Origin: CAIWHR01 sp963741355
GTDB taxonomy: Bacteria > Pseudomonadota > Gammaproteobacteria > Burkholderiales > Casimicrobiaceae
Assembly: GCA_963741355.1 (NCBI GenBank)
Contig: CAVUIG010000004.1
Location: forward strand, 62,001-126,000
Direction of reading: 5' to 3'
Length of the DNA: 64,000 nt
The notes under the pieces were generated by a model. It had not been told where the DNA came from and did no database searches. It saw nothing but the letters and a program-made list of their open reading frames with translations. Shown here piece after piece: positions 19,479-30,138 of this stretch (positions within the stretch are counted from its first letter, which is position 1; the number at the start of each line of letters is the position of its first letter). The translations under genes and the position numbers were made by a program.

Positions 19479-21498
19479 CTACGCGCGCGCCGCGAAAAAC
19501 GCCTCGACGTCCTCGATGTCCCGCGTGCGCCGCATCGGCGGAAGGCTTCTCCAGATTCGCTTCCCGTAGGGCTTGTCGGTCAGCCGAGGGTCGCCGATGA
19601 CGAGCACGCCGCGGTCGGTCTCGCTGCGGATCAATCGTCCCGCGCCCTGCTTGAGGCTGATCACGGCCTGCGGCAGCTGGTAGTCGAAGAATGGATTGCC
19701 GCCGGCGGCCCGCAGATGCTCGAGCCGCGCGGCGAGCAGCGGATCGTCGGGCGGCGCGAACGGCAGCTTGTCGATGACGACGACCGACAGCGCCTCGCCC
19801 GGAACGTCGACGCCTTCCCAGAAGCTCTGGCTGCCGAGCAGCACCGCGTTGCCGAGCTCGCGAAAGCGCGCGAGCAGCTCGCTGCGCGACCCCTCGCCCT
19901 GCACCAGCAGCGGCCAGTCGAGGCCCTCGCGGGCGAAGCAATCCGCGAGCATCGCGCGCGCATCGTTCAGCGCGCGGTGCGTCGTGAAAAGGAGGAACGC
20001 GCGGCCGCCGCTGGCCTTCAGCACCGGGAGCGCCGCGGCGACGACCGCCGCGGTGTGCTCGCGCGAGTTGGGCGGAGGCAGTGCGCGCGGCACGTAGAGC
20101 AGCGCCTGCGTGTCGTAGTCGAACGGCGACTCCCAGCAGCCGGTGGCGGCATCGGCGAGGCCGAGCTCGCTCTGGTACAGCGAGAAGTCGCGCCCGACGG
20201 CGAGCGTCGCCGACGTGAAGATCCACGCGCGGCCGGATTCCGTGACCTGCTTCGAGAACGTATCGGCGATCGACAGCGGCGACGCGAAGAGCTGCCATCC
20301 CTGGTTCGTCACGTCGACCCAGCGGATCCATTCCTTCGGCGGCCCGCCCTCGAGCGTCGGCAACCGGGCCGGTGTTGCGCCAGCGCGCGAGCGCGGCCGC
20401 AGCTTCCATCGCGCGGCGCGCACAGTTGCCGAGTTCTTCGCTGCGCTCGGCGAAGAGCGTCAGCTCGGCCGCGAGCCGGTCGAGCGCGGCGCCAAGGAGA
20501 TCAAGCGCCTCGGGGAAGCCCTCGCGTGTAGCGGCGACGCCTTGCGCGAGCTTGCCCGGCGTGTCGCCGAGCGCCAATCGGACCTTGCGTATCGCCGGCC
20601 CGACGCCGGCCGCCGCATCCGGCAGCTCCGCGACTTCGCGCGCATCGGTGCGCGCCGCGACCTCGGCGTCGCGCGCGAGCTCGGCCAGCACGCCGGCGCC
20701 GATCTGCTCGCCGAAGAAGAGCGTCGCGGTGTCCGGCAGCTGATGGGCCTCGTCGAGCACGATCGTGTTGCACGCCGGCAGGAGCTCGGCGAGGCCTTCG
20801 TCGCGCAGCATCACGTCGGCGAAGAAGAGATGGTGGTTGATCACGACGACGTCGGCTTCGAGCGCCGCCTTGCGTGCCTTCAGCACGAAGCACTCCGCGT
20901 GATGCGCGCATTCGCTGCCGAGGCAATTGTCGCGGGTCGACGTCACCAGCGGCCAGATCGTCGCATTCTCGGGAACATCGGCGAGCTCGCCGCGGTCGCC
21001 GCTTTCGGTCGCGTGCGTGAACGCGACGATCTTCGCGAGATGGCGGGCGTCGTCGCGCGACGGAAGGCGCCCCTCGGCGGCGGCGCGCTCGAGATGGTGA
21101 TGGCAGACGTAATTGGCGCGTCCCTTGAGCAGCGCGAGCGTGACCGGCAGGCGCAGCGCGTCGCGCACCTGCGGCAGGTCGCGCTGGAAGAGCTGGTCCT
21201 GCAGCGTCTTGGTGCCGGTCGAGACGACGACCTTGCCGCCGTAGAGCAGCGCCGGGACGAGATACGCGAAGGTCTTGCCGGTGCCGGTTCCGGCCTCGGC
21301 GATCAGCGTTCCCTGCGTGCGAATCGCCTGCGCGACGGACTCGGCCATCGCGAGCTGCTGCGCGCGAAAGCGGAAGCCGGGAAGCGCGCGCGCGAGCGTG
21401 CCGCCCTCGCCGAAAATCGCGGCGAGCTCGGTGTCGGGCGCAGCAGGAGATCCGGAATCTTCGGCGTGGGCCGTCCGGTCGTGGACGTCTTCGATCAG
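19479..21498 (-). CDS. dinG: DinG/YoaA-type Fe-S DNA helicase (frameshifted)
   Basis: About 673 residues. Walker A A-G-T-G-T-G-K-T, a D-E-A-H box (V-L-D-E-A-H-Q-L-P-D), and cysteines Y-V-C, N-C-L-G-S-E-C and E-C-F-V of the XPD-type 4Fe-4S domain. The C half has G-S-Q-S-F-W-E-G-V-D-V-P-G and Q-G-A-G-R-L-I-R-S. One extra base near 20372 splits it. The start is unclear: only CTG at 21498 is near, overlapping the stop of the preceding gene, so a base may be wrong there. It unwinds DNA 5'-3', including damaged or R-loop substrates. Confidence 0.88.
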
Positions 21499-22059
21499 CG
21501 TTTGCCGCTTCCCTTGGGCGCGACGGGCGCCGCGGCAGCCGCCGGCGGCCTTCGCCGGGCTCGCCGCGAGCGAGGTGCGAACCGCGCTCGCCTGTTTGTG
21601 GAACGCCTCGTACGGCCGCGCGACGCGCGCCTTGTAGGCGTTGTCGTCCTCGCCCCGCTGCCATTTGAGGCTCGCGATCGCCTGCATCCAGAGCTCGTAG
21701 AGCGCGCGCAGGTCGTCGACCGCGGCCTTGCTGCCGGTGGCCTCCTTCAGCGCGGCCTGATACGGGCGCGTGATGTTGATCTTCTGCTTGTCGACGCAGT
21801 ACTCGCTCTTGGCGGCGTTGACGCCCTCTTCGGATTTCTCGTAGCCGAACTCGATGATCTCGATGCTCTTCACGTGCCGGCACATCGTGTACAGATGGTC
21901 GACCGCGTCGAGGAAGCAGTCGACCGCGCCGGTTCCCGTGGCGTTGGGGCAGATGTAAGTGTCCGCCTTGGGGACGAACCCGCCCTGCTGGGCGGCAGCC
22001 GGCGAGGCGACGACACCGATCAGCGCAGGGGCGAGGAGAACGAGCAGCGTGCGCAACAT
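21495..22059 (-). CDS. Secreted protein of unknown function (frameshifted)
   Basis: About 187 residues. Signal peptide ends S-P-A-A-A-Q-Q. The mature part has three or four cysteines (Y-I-C-P-N, D-C-F-L-D, M-C-R-H, Y-C-V-D) and many Lys/Asp helical stretches. One T near 21540 fuses it in frame with the helicase behind it; without that base the end is A-P-V-A-P-K-G-S-G-K-R at stop 21495-21497. I do not recognise the family. Same strand as the helicase, with overlapping ends. Confidence 0.6.
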
Positions 22060-22206
22060 GGCAGGTCCCGGAAGAGTGTCGGTCGGGGAATGGGCAATGC
22101 TACCGCGGTACGCGGTCGGCGCTCAAGGCAGACGAATGGACGACGCGCCGAGCGCCGGTGGGCGAGCGATCCCCCGCGAGGCTGGCAAACGCGGACTCCG
22201 GTCCGC

Positions 22207-22947
22207 TCAGATGGTGACGCCGCCCGACACCTCGATCACTGCGCCGTTGATGTAGCTCGCTTCGTCGGAGGCGAGCCACGCATACGTGTTGGCAATCTCT
22301 TCCGGACGGCCGAGGCGCCCCATGGGGACCTTCTCCTCCATCATCTGGATCACCTTGTGCGGCATCGATTTCAGGATCGGGGTCTCGATGAAGCCGGGGC
22401 AGATCGCGTTGGAGCGAATGCCCTTCTTGCCGAGCTCGCGCGCCCACGTCTTCATCATGCCGATCACGGCGAACTTGCTCGCGGCATAGTTGGTCTGGCC
22501 GAAATTGCCGTAGAGGCCGACGATCGACGAGGCGTTGAGGATGCAGCCGGAATGCTGCTCCAGCATGATGTCGACGACGGCCTTCGTGCAGTTGTAGACG
22601 CCCTTGAGGTTGACGTCGATGACGTCGTCGAACTGCTCGTCGGTCATCTTCTTCAACTGCGCGTCCTGGACGATGCCCGCGTTGTTGACCAGCGTGTCGA
22701 TCCGGCCCCACCTGGCCATCACGCCCTCGACCATCCGCGCGATGCTGTCCTTGTCGGTGACGTCGACGCGGAAAGGAAGGGCTTCGCCGCCGTTGTCGTT
22801 GATTTCCCTGGCGACGTCGTGGGCGGATGTCTCGTTGATGTCACAGACGGCGACCTTGGCGCCTTCGTGCGCGAACTTCACGGCGGTCGCGTGCCCGATG
22901 CCGGACCCGGCGCCCGTGATGATCGCCACTTTTTCCATCAACCGCAT
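22207..22947 (-). CDS. SDR 3-oxoacyl-(ACP/CoA) reductase, FabG/PhaB-like
   Basis: 246 residues from ATG 22945-22947 (GGGGAG 6 bases upstream). Cofactor motif T-G-A-G-S-G-I-G at 11-18, N-N-A-G, catalytic Ser141, Tyr154 and Lys158. It is a second short-chain reductase beside the PHA genes. The sequence is closer to generic FabG than to PhaB, so the substrate is unsure: acetoacetyl-CoA, longer 3-ketoacyl-CoA or an ACP ester. Its promoter has a PhaR-like site and an FNR-like site. Confidence 0.82.
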   Translation of the reverse strand: MRLMEKVAIITGAGSGIGHATAVKFAHEGAKVAVCDINETSAHDVAREINDNGGEALPFRVDVTDKDSIARMVEGVMARWGRIDTLVNNAGIVQDAQLKKMTDEQFDDVIDVNLKGVYNCTKAVVDIMLEQHSGCILNASSIVGLYGNFGQTNYAASKFAVIGMMKTWARELGKKGIRSNAICPGFIETPILKSMPHKVIQMMEEKVPMGRLGRPEEIANTYAWLASDEASYINGAVIEVSGGVTI

Positions 22948-22995
22948 CTCGTTCTCCCCTGAAATGGCATCAATCCGCTGTAACCAAACCTACGC

Positions 22996-23023
22996 ATTAT
23001 AGTCAAGTTGGTGCAATGCACAA
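22996..23023 (-). promoter_or_regulatory. Sigma-70 promoter of the SDR reductase
   Basis: On the minus strand TTGTGC (23018-23023), a 16-base spacer and TATAAT (22996-23001). Expected transcript start is near 22989, about 40 bases ahead of the reductase ATG. Confidence 0.65.
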
Positions 23024-23025
23024 CC
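23008..23025. promoter_or_regulatory. Candidate PhaR operator C
   Basis: TTGGTGCAATGCACAACC overlaps the -35 box of the reductase promoter. It is nearly identical over its first 13 bases to operator A at phaP, and it is almost palindromic. Binding is inferred. Confidence 0.45.
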
Positions 23026-23055
23026 TCAATGCGTGACCGATTCGGACGCAAGTGA

Positions 23056-23069
23056 TTGACGCCAATCAA
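23056..23069. promoter_or_regulatory. FNR/CRP-type box
   Basis: TTGAC-GCCA-ATCAA, nine of ten positions of the FNR consensus TTGAT-N4-ATCAA. The centre lies about 73 bases ahead of the predicted reductase transcript start, a distance compatible with class I activation. Confidence 0.45.
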
Positions 23070-23180
23070 TGATTAAACAATGGGTTGTAGATGGCACCGC
23101 CGATGCGCTGCACGCCGTCGGTCGGCTCATGGAGGTGCACCGCACCAGATGCGGCACAACCGCGGTGCAGGGTGTCCGCG

Positions 23181-24890
23181 TCAGCCGACTTCCCAGTACT
23201 GGATGACAAGCTCCAGCGCCGCGTTGCCGTTCCATTCGTTGACTTCCGGCCGGTAGACGGCCCGGATCACCGGAGGAAGCGGATCGGTGTGGTTGAAGAG
23301 GATCGCGCCGAAGCGCTCGGGCCGTCCCGACCCCTGCCGGACCAGCGCCAGCTTGGAATGCTTCGCGCCCACCGTGCGCTGGTCCGCGACCTCGAACCTG
23401 CCCTCGAACTGCGGGGCCGGAAAACCCTGGCCCCAGACTTCCGTGCGGAGCGCCTCGGCGAGTGCGAAGTCGAGCTCGCCGGCATCGAGGGCGCCGTCGG
23501 TCTCGAGCGTGCGCTGCAGTTGCGCGGGCGAGAGCTGCTCCCGCGCGAGCGCCTCGAACAGCGCTGCAAAGCGCGGCAGGTCCGTCGCGGCGAGCGAGAG
23601 GCCGGCCGCATACGCATGGCCGCCGAATTTCGCGATGAGTCCCGGCGCGCGCTTGTCGACGAGGTCGAGCGCGTCGCGCAGGTGAAATCCCGGAATCGAG
23701 CGGCCCGATCCCTTGATCTCGCCGGCGCCGCCCGGCGCGAACACGATCGTCGGGCGATGGTAGCGGTCCTTCAGGCGCGACGCGACGATGCCGACCACGC
23801 CCTGGTGCCAGCCGGCGTCGAACAGGCACAGCGTGCACGCGTCGTCGCCGCCGGTGTCGAAGTCGCGGCCGGCGAGCGCCTTCTGCGCATCCTCCTGCAT
23901 CGCGACCTCGACTTCGCGCCGCTCGCGGTTGAAGCGATCGAGCTCGACCGCGAGCGGAAGCGCCGCGATGCCGGTGTCCGCGATGAGGCAGCGGATGCCG
24001 ATCGACATGTCCGCCATGCGGCCGGCGGCGTTGAGGCGCGGTCCCGCGACGAAGCCCAAGTCGTAGGCGGTTGCGCGGCGCGCGTCGCGCCCGGCGACCG
24101 AGAAGAGCGCCGCCAGCCCCGGTTGCGCGCGCCCGGCGCGGATGCGCGCGAGTCCCTGCGCGACCAATGTCCGGTTGAGGCGGTCGAGCCGGACGACGTC
24201 GGCGACGGTCCCGAGCGCGACCAGGTCGAGCAGCGCGCCGAGATTGGGCTCGGTGCGACCGGCGAAGGCGCCGCGCTCGCGCAGCAGCGCGCGCGTCGCG
24301 AGCAGCACGTAGAACATCACGCCGACGCCGGCGAGATGCTTGCCGGGGAATTCGCATCCCGGCTGGTTGGGATTCACGATCAGCGCCGGGTGCGGCAGCG
24401 TCGCGGCGGGCAGATGGTGGTCGGTGATCAGCACCTCGATGCCGAGCGCCGCCGCCGCGGTGACGCCGTCGTGGCTCGCGATGCCGTTGTCGACGGTGAC
24501 GATGAGACGCGGCGAGCGTGTCGCCGCCTCCGCGACGATTTCCGGCGTGAGTCCATATCCGAATTCGAACCGGTTGGGGACGATGAAATCGACGACGGCG
24601 CCGAGCGCCTTGAGGCCGCGGATGCCCACGGCGCACGCGGTCGCGCCGTCGGCGTCGTAGTCCGCGACGATGAGGATCCTTTCGCCGCGCGCGATCGCGT
24701 CGGCGAGCCGCGCCGCGGCGGCGTCGATGCCTTTCATCGACGCGAAGGGCGGCAGCCGCGCGAGGTCCGCGTCGAGCTCGTCGGCGGCGGTGACGCCGCG
24801 CGCCGCGAACACGCGCGCCAGCACCGGATGGATTCCAGCGGCGGCGAGAGCGACCGCGGCGGGCGGGACCGGCCGCTGCACGATGTCCAT
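23181..24890 (-). CDS. recJ: Single-stranded-DNA exonuclease RecJ
   Basis: 569 residues from ATG 24888-24890 with GAGGAGG 4 bases upstream. DHH motifs: V-A-D-Y-D-A-D-G-A-T, V-D-N-G-I-A, the D-H-H of I-T-D-H-H-L-P, and the DHHA1 part with G-S-G-R-S-I and F-G-G-H-A-Y-A-A-G-L. RecJ degrades 5' ends of single-stranded DNA in recombination and mismatch repair. The start overlaps the stop of the RpfE-like gene (TGATG), a coupled pair also seen in Xanthomonas and other genera. Confidence 0.95.
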   Translation of the reverse strand: MDIVQRPVPPAAVALAAAGIHPVLARVFAARGVTAADELDADLARLPPFASMKGIDAAAARLADAIARGERILIVADYDADGATACAVGIRGLKALGAVVDFIVPNRFEFGYGLTPEIVAEAATRSPRLIVTVDNGIASHDGVTAAAALGIEVLITDHHLPAATLPHPALIVNPNQPGCEFPGKHLAGVGVMFYVLLATRALLRERGAFAGRTEPNLGALLDLVALGTVADVVRLDRLNRTLVAQGLARIRAGRAQPGLAALFSVAGRDARRATAYDLGFVAGPRLNAAGRMADMSIGIRCLIADTGIAALPLAVELDRFNRERREVEVAMQEDAQKALAGRDFDTGGDDACTLCLFDAGWHQGVVGIVASRLKDRYHRPTIVFAPGGAGEIKGSGRSIPGFHLRDALDLVDKRAPGLIAKFGGHAYAAGLSLAATDLPRFAALFEALAREQLSPAQLQRTLETDGALDAGELDFALAEALRTEVWGQGFPAPQFEGRFEVADQRTVGAKHSKLALVRQGSGRPERFGAILFNHTDPLPPVIRAVYRPEVNEWNGNAALELVIQYWEVG

Positions 24891-25913
24891 CACGCCTCCT
24901 CGCGCGTGGCCGCGGCCAGCAGCGACGTGATGTCGGGTTTCCTGAACCGGCGCGCGATGCGTGCGCTCCAGGGCGGCCGCTGCGCCATCCATGAGAACGC
25001 GGCACCGCCCGCGTCGGCAAGCACGGTCACGCCCGCGATCGCGCCGTGCTCGAGCGCATCGGCGGCAGGGGTCGCAAACGCGCGATCGATCGCTTCGAAG
25101 TCGATCGGTGCGGCCGGCGCGAGAATGACGGTTTGTGCACGCTCGGTCTGCGCGAGCACTGCGTCGAGATGCGCGGGCAACGGTCGCGCTTCCGTACCGA
25201 CATGCGCCGCCAGCGCGAGGGCGATATCGTCTCCCGCGAACGTCGCAATCGATGGGTGCCGTCCCGGATCGCGGCGGCCGCGTGCCGCCCGCCGAGAGCC
25301 AAAGGGCGTTCGCGCTTTGGCGGCCCGCGCGCTCGCGCGCGGCGGTCACGGGATGCGTGAACAGCAGCATCTGGATTTCCTCCTGCCAGCGCCACCATGC
25401 CTTCGCGTCCGCGCCGGCGGGCAATTGCGTGCGCAGGCTCTTGCCCTGCGCGATGTCGAGCGGCCGCGTCGACATGGCCGGAACATTCGGGGCGCGCACG
25501 AACCACGCGTCGGGCCGCGGCGCGACGAATCGAAGACCGTCGCCGGCGAAATGCGCGTTCAGGGTCGCGATCAGCGCATCCGATTCGGCCGTCGTGAAAT
25601 CGCGGATCGCGGCGCCGACGTGCGCGTCGTCGCGGCCCGCGACGAGCGTCACCGGATCCGCGCAAAGCCAATACGATTCTCGGGGATCGATGCCGAGCGC
25701 CGCAAGCCGGATGGGAGCGAGCGGCCAATCGGTCTGCCGCGCGATGCCATAGCGCGCGGCGAGCGCCGCGGCGAGCCCGTCCTCGTCGCGCGTCGGCGCG
25801 CCAGCGGCCGCGAGGAGCCGCGCGAAACCCGGCATACGCGGCGGCGGCGGCGCGGCCGGATCTGCGACGGGCGTGAGCGTGGCGAGGCCGGGAACGGCCA
25901 GAACGAGATGCAT
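24890..25913 (-). CDS. RpfE-like protein (phosphoglycerate mutase-like fold), frameshifted
   Basis: About 341 residues. It starts M-H-L-V-L-A-V-P-G-L and has W-L-C-A-D-P-V-T-L, N-A-L-W-L and A-A-A-T-R-E-E-A at the end, as in the family annotated 'regulatory protein RpfE' upstream of recJ. A +1 base near 25250 shifts the frame; without it A-T-F-A-G-D-D-I-A-L-A follows. Function is unproven. The name comes from the Xanthomonas rpf region, but no quorum-sensing rpf gene is here. Confidence 0.7.
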
Positions 25914-26035
25914 CGGAACGTCCGCGAGAGGCTGGCGCGGTCATCCTAGCATGCGATAATGCGCCGCCGCCGCGTGCTGGAACGACGCGCGCCGCGCACA
26001 CCCGCGTGCGAACGCCTTCCGATGCCGGTCATCCC

Positions 26036-26329
26036 ATGTTGAAACACGTCGTCGTCTGGAAGCTCCGCGATCCGTCGCGCAAGGCGGAGCACGGCGCCGT
26101 CGTGAAGGACGCGCTCGAATCGGTGCGCGGCAGGATTCCCGGCCTTCTCGCGATCGAGGTCGGCCTCGACGCCGGCTACGATGGCGGCGCGGTCGACGTC
26201 GCGCTCTACAGCGAATTCGCCGACCGCGCGGCGCTCGACCGCTATCAGCAGCATCCACTGCATCTGGTCGCGAAGGACGTCGTCGCGCCGCTCCTCACCG
26301 AGCGCCGCGTCGTCGACTGGGAAACCTGA
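26036..26329 (+). CDS. Dabb (stress-responsive A/B barrel) domain protein
   Basis: 97 residues from ATG 26036. The sequence M-L-K-H-V-V-V-W-K-L and later H-P-L-H-L-V-A-K matches the dimeric alpha-beta barrel (Dabb) family. Length fits a single domain. Some relatives are stress-induced, others act in small-molecule metabolism, and none fits clearly. It lies 29 bases ahead of lolC on the same strand and may share its promoter. Confidence 0.8.
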   Translation: MLKHVVVWKLRDPSRKAEHGAVVKDALESVRGRIPGLLAIEVGLDAGYDGGAVDVALYSEFADRAALDRYQQHPLHLVAKDVVAPLLTERRVVDWET

Positions 26330-26358
26330 CGCCCTTCGCGCCGCCCACGGACCGATCC

Positions 26359-27604
26359 TTGACGCCCTACGAGCTCGTCGTCGGACTACGCTACACGCGC
26401 GCTCGCCGCGGATCCGGGCGCAACACGTTCATCTCGTTCATCGCGCTGACGTCGATGGCGGGCATCGCGCTCGGTGTCGCGGCGCTGATCGTCGTGCTGT
26501 CCGTGATGAACGGCTTCCAGGAAGAATTGCGCAACCGGATTCTCGCGGTGGCGTCGCACATCGAGGTCCGCGGCATGCCCGAGCTGAGCGACGGCGACGC
26601 TGCGCGGGTGGCGGCGAAGGCGACGGCGGCCCCGCACGTGAAGGCGGCGGCGCCTTACGTGCAGGGACAGGCGATGCTGTCCGCGGGCGACGTCAACCGC
26701 GGCGTGATCATTCGCGGCGTGGATCCCGGCAGCGAGGCGAAGGTCGCCGACATCGGCACGCACATGCGCGCCGGCTCGCTCGACGCGCTCGCGCCCGGCA
26801 AATTCGGCATCGTGGTGGGCGCCGAGATCGCGCGGGCGATGGGGCTGCGCATGGGCGACCCGGTCGTCGTCATCGCGCCACAGGGCACGCTGACCGCCGC
26901 CGGCACGCTGCCGCGGCTGAAGACGTTTCACGTCGCCGGCGTGTTCGAGGTCGGCATGTACGAGTTCGACAGCGGGCTCGCGCTGGTCGACATCGACGAC
27001 GCGCGCAAGCTCTACCGGCAGGACGGCGTCAGCGGCGTGCGGCTGAAGCTCGACGACCTCTTCGCGGCGCCGCAAGTCGCGCGCGAGCTCGCGGGCACGC
27101 TCGGCGTCAACGCCGAGATCCGCGACTGGACGATGAACCACGCCAACTTCTTCCGCGCGGTGCAGATCGAGAAGCGCGTGATGTTCATCATCCTGACGCT
27201 GATCATCGCGGTCGCGGCGTTCAACATCGTCTCGGCGCAGGTGATGACGGTCACCGACAAGCGCGCCGACATCGCGATCCTGCGAACGCTCGGCGCGTCG
27301 CCGGGATCGATCACCGCGATCTTCATGATCCAGGGCGCGCTGATCGGATTCATCGGCACGATGATCGGCGTCGTCGGCGGAGTGCTGCTCGCGCTCAATG
27401 TCGGGACGGTGCTGCCCGCGATCGAGCGCCTGTTCAACACGCAGTTCCTCGACAAGTCCGTCTACTACATCAGCGAGCTGCCGTCCGACCTGCAGCGCGG
27501 CGACGTCGTGACCATCGCGCTGATCGCGCTGGCGCTCGCGCTGCTGGCGACGATCTACCCGGCATGGCGCGCCTCCAAGGTCAATCCGGCGGAGGCGCTG
27601 CGCT

Positions 27605-27612
<8 letters not shown>
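26359..27612 (+). CDS. lolC: Lipoprotein-releasing system permease LolC/E
   Basis: 417 residues from TTG 26359. The first membrane helix (about 27-50) has A-L-T-S-M-A-G-I-A-L-G-V-A-A-L, a large periplasmic domain follows (50-270), and the FtsX-type C-terminal part holds three helices with F-N-I-V-S-A-Q-V-M and R-T-L-G-A-S-P. With LolD it extracts outer-membrane lipoproteins from the inner membrane and hands them to LolA. Only one permease gene is present, so it probably forms a homodimer, as in LolF-type systems. Confidence 0.9.
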
Positions 27613-28285
<673 letters not shown>

Positions 28286-28306
28286 CGCGGCGTGCTCGGC
28301 GTTGCC

Positions 28307-29296
28307 TCAGACCGCGAGCGGCGGCTCGGTCATCAGCGCGACCTGCTCGCGCAGCTCCAGGATCCGGTCCTGCCAGTAGCGCTGCGTGTTGAACCACGGG
28401 AACGCCGCGGGAAACGCGGGATCGTCCCAGCGCTGCGCGATCCACGCCGAGTAGTGGATGAGGCGCAGCGTGCGCAGCGCTTCGACGAGATGAAGCTCGC
28501 GCCGGTCGAAGCGCGCGAAGCCCTCGTAACCGGAAAGAACGTCGGAGAGCTGCCGCGTCATGTCGGCGCGATCGCCCGAGAGCAGCATCCACAGGTCCTG
28601 CACGGCCGGCCCCATCCGCGCGTCGTCGAAGTCGACGAAGTGCGGGCCGGCGTCGGTCCACAGCACGTTGCCGGCGTGGCAGTCGCCGTGAAGGCGCAGC
28701 AAGGCGACGTCGCCGGCACGCGCGTAACAGTCGCGCGCGCCCTGCAGCGCAAGCTCGGCGATGCTGCGCCACGCTTCGAGCAGATCGGGGGGCAGGAAAT
28801 CGTGCGCGAGCAGCCAGTCGCGTGGCGTGGTGCCGAAAGTCTCGAGGTCGAGCCGTGGCCGATGCGCGAACGGCGCGATCGCGCCGACCGCGTGAATGCG
28901 TCCGAGGAGCCGGCCAATCCACTGCAGCGTCGCGCGGCTCTCGAGCTCGGGCGCGCGGCCGCCGCAGCGCGGATAGACGGCGAATCGAAACAGGTCGTCA
29001 TCGTGCAGCGTCGCGCCCGAGAGCGGCATCGGCGCCACGACGGGAAGCTCGCGCTCCGCAAGCTCCGCCACGAACGCGTGCTCCTCGCGGATCGCGTCGT
29101 CGGACCACCGCTGCGGACGGTAGAACTTGACGACGATGGGCGGGCCGTCATCCTGCCAGGCCTGGTAGACCCGGTTCTCGTAGCTGCCGAGCGCGAGCAG
29201 GCGGCCGTCGCCGCGGATTCCCACTCGCGAGAGCGCATCCAGCACGCGGTCGGGTGTCAGCTTCGCGTACGGATGAGCGGTGTCCACGCCGCCCAT
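28307..29296 (-). CDS. srkA: Stress response kinase SrkA (YihE/RdoA)
   Basis: 329 residues, cytoplasmic, aminoglycoside-phosphotransferase fold. Conserved N-R-V-Y-Q lobe, V-V-K-F-Y-R-P-Q-R-W with the ATP Lys, catalytic L-H-G-D-C-H-A-G-N and metal-binding V-D-F-D-D-A. SrkA phosphorylates Ser/Thr and counters MazF-type death in E. coli. Convergent with lolD. Open to 29296. Confidence 0.9.
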   Translation of the reverse strand: MGGVDTAHPYAKLTPDRVLDALSRVGIRGDGRLLALGSYENRVYQAWQDDGPPIVVKFYRPQRWSDDAIREEHAFVAELAERELPVVAPMPLSGATLHDDDLFRFAVYPRCGGRAPELESRATLQWIGRLLGRIHAVGAIAPFAHRPRLDLETFGTTPRDWLLAHDFLPPDLLEAWRSIAELALQGARDCYARAGDVALLRLHGDCHAGNVLWTDAGPHFVDFDDARMGPAVQDLWMLLSGDRADMTRQLSDVLSGYEGFARFDRRELHLVEALRTLRLIHYSAWIAQRWDDPAFPAAFPWFNTQRYWQDRILELREQVALMTEPPLAV

Positions 29297-29324
29297 TGTA
29301 CGGGCGGCGACACGGCGCGCCGGA

Positions 29325-30046
29325 TCAATATTCGACCGGAATCGGATCGAGCGAGCGCCACAGATACCACGTCGCGACGCTGCGATACGGCTGCCACGCG
29401 AGCGCCAGCTCGCGCATTGCGGCGGGCGGCATCCGCTCGCCGCCGTTGTAGTGCAGCGCGATCGCGCGCTGCAATCCGATGTCGTCGACCGGCAGCACGT
29501 CGGCGCGCAGCTCGTGGAACATCAGGAACATCTCCGCGGTCCAGCGGCCGATGCCCTTGACGTCGACGAGCGCCTCGATCAGCGCCTCGTCGTCGAGCGT
29601 GTTCCAGTGCCGAGGATCGAGCGTGCCGGACACGAAATGCGCGGCGAGGTCGCCGAGGTATTCGGCCTTGCGCTGCGACAATCCGCAGCCGCGCAGGATC
29701 GCGCGGTCCGTCGCGGCGACGCGCTCGGCCGAAAGGCGCGGCGGCCCGCGCGGCTTGCGTCGGCGGCGCCGCGGCGGCGACGCACGCGCTCCCAGACCGC
29801 GGCCGCGGAGGCCACCGAAATCTGCTGGCCGACGATCGCGCGCGCCAGCGTCGTGAACGGGTCGCCGCGGCGCACGAGATGGATGTCCGGATGGGCGCGG
29901 ATCAGGCGGCGCAGCACGCGGTCGCGCCGGCCGAGCGTGCGCGTCGCCTCGTCCCAGAATTCGGGCTTGGATGACGGTGCGTGCGCGGGCTTCGGGGCAA
30001 GGGAAAGGATCGGGTTGGCGCGGTGCCCGGACGAGCGGCGCACCAT
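29325..30046 (-). CDS. AlkA-type DNA-3-methyladenine glycosylase II (frameshifted)
   Basis: About 240 residues. The HhH-GPD motif L-V-D-V-K-G-I-G-R-W-T-A-E-M and the catalytic Asp of P-V-D-D-I-G-L are in the C half. The N half has A-I-V-G-Q-Q-I-S-V-A-S. Two shifts near 29740-29800 link the halves through E-R-V-A-A-T-D-R-A-I-L-R. The enzyme removes alkylated bases. Start ATG 30044-30046 is chosen by homology of the A-P-S-S-K-P-E-F-W start and is not certain. Confidence 0.8.
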
Positions 30047-30138
30047 TGCGGCCGTCCGGTCAATTTCCGGGCGAATCGGCCGAGCTTCGACCGACCGGAA
30101 ATGGTACATTACGCGGCTTTTTGTTTCCGGGGGTTGGA

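Noticed and set aside
24890..25913. RpfE-like gene as evidence of a DSF quorum-sensing system
   Set aside because: No rpfF, rpfC or rpfG is in the window. The rpfE-recJ pairing alone is common and not linked to signalling.
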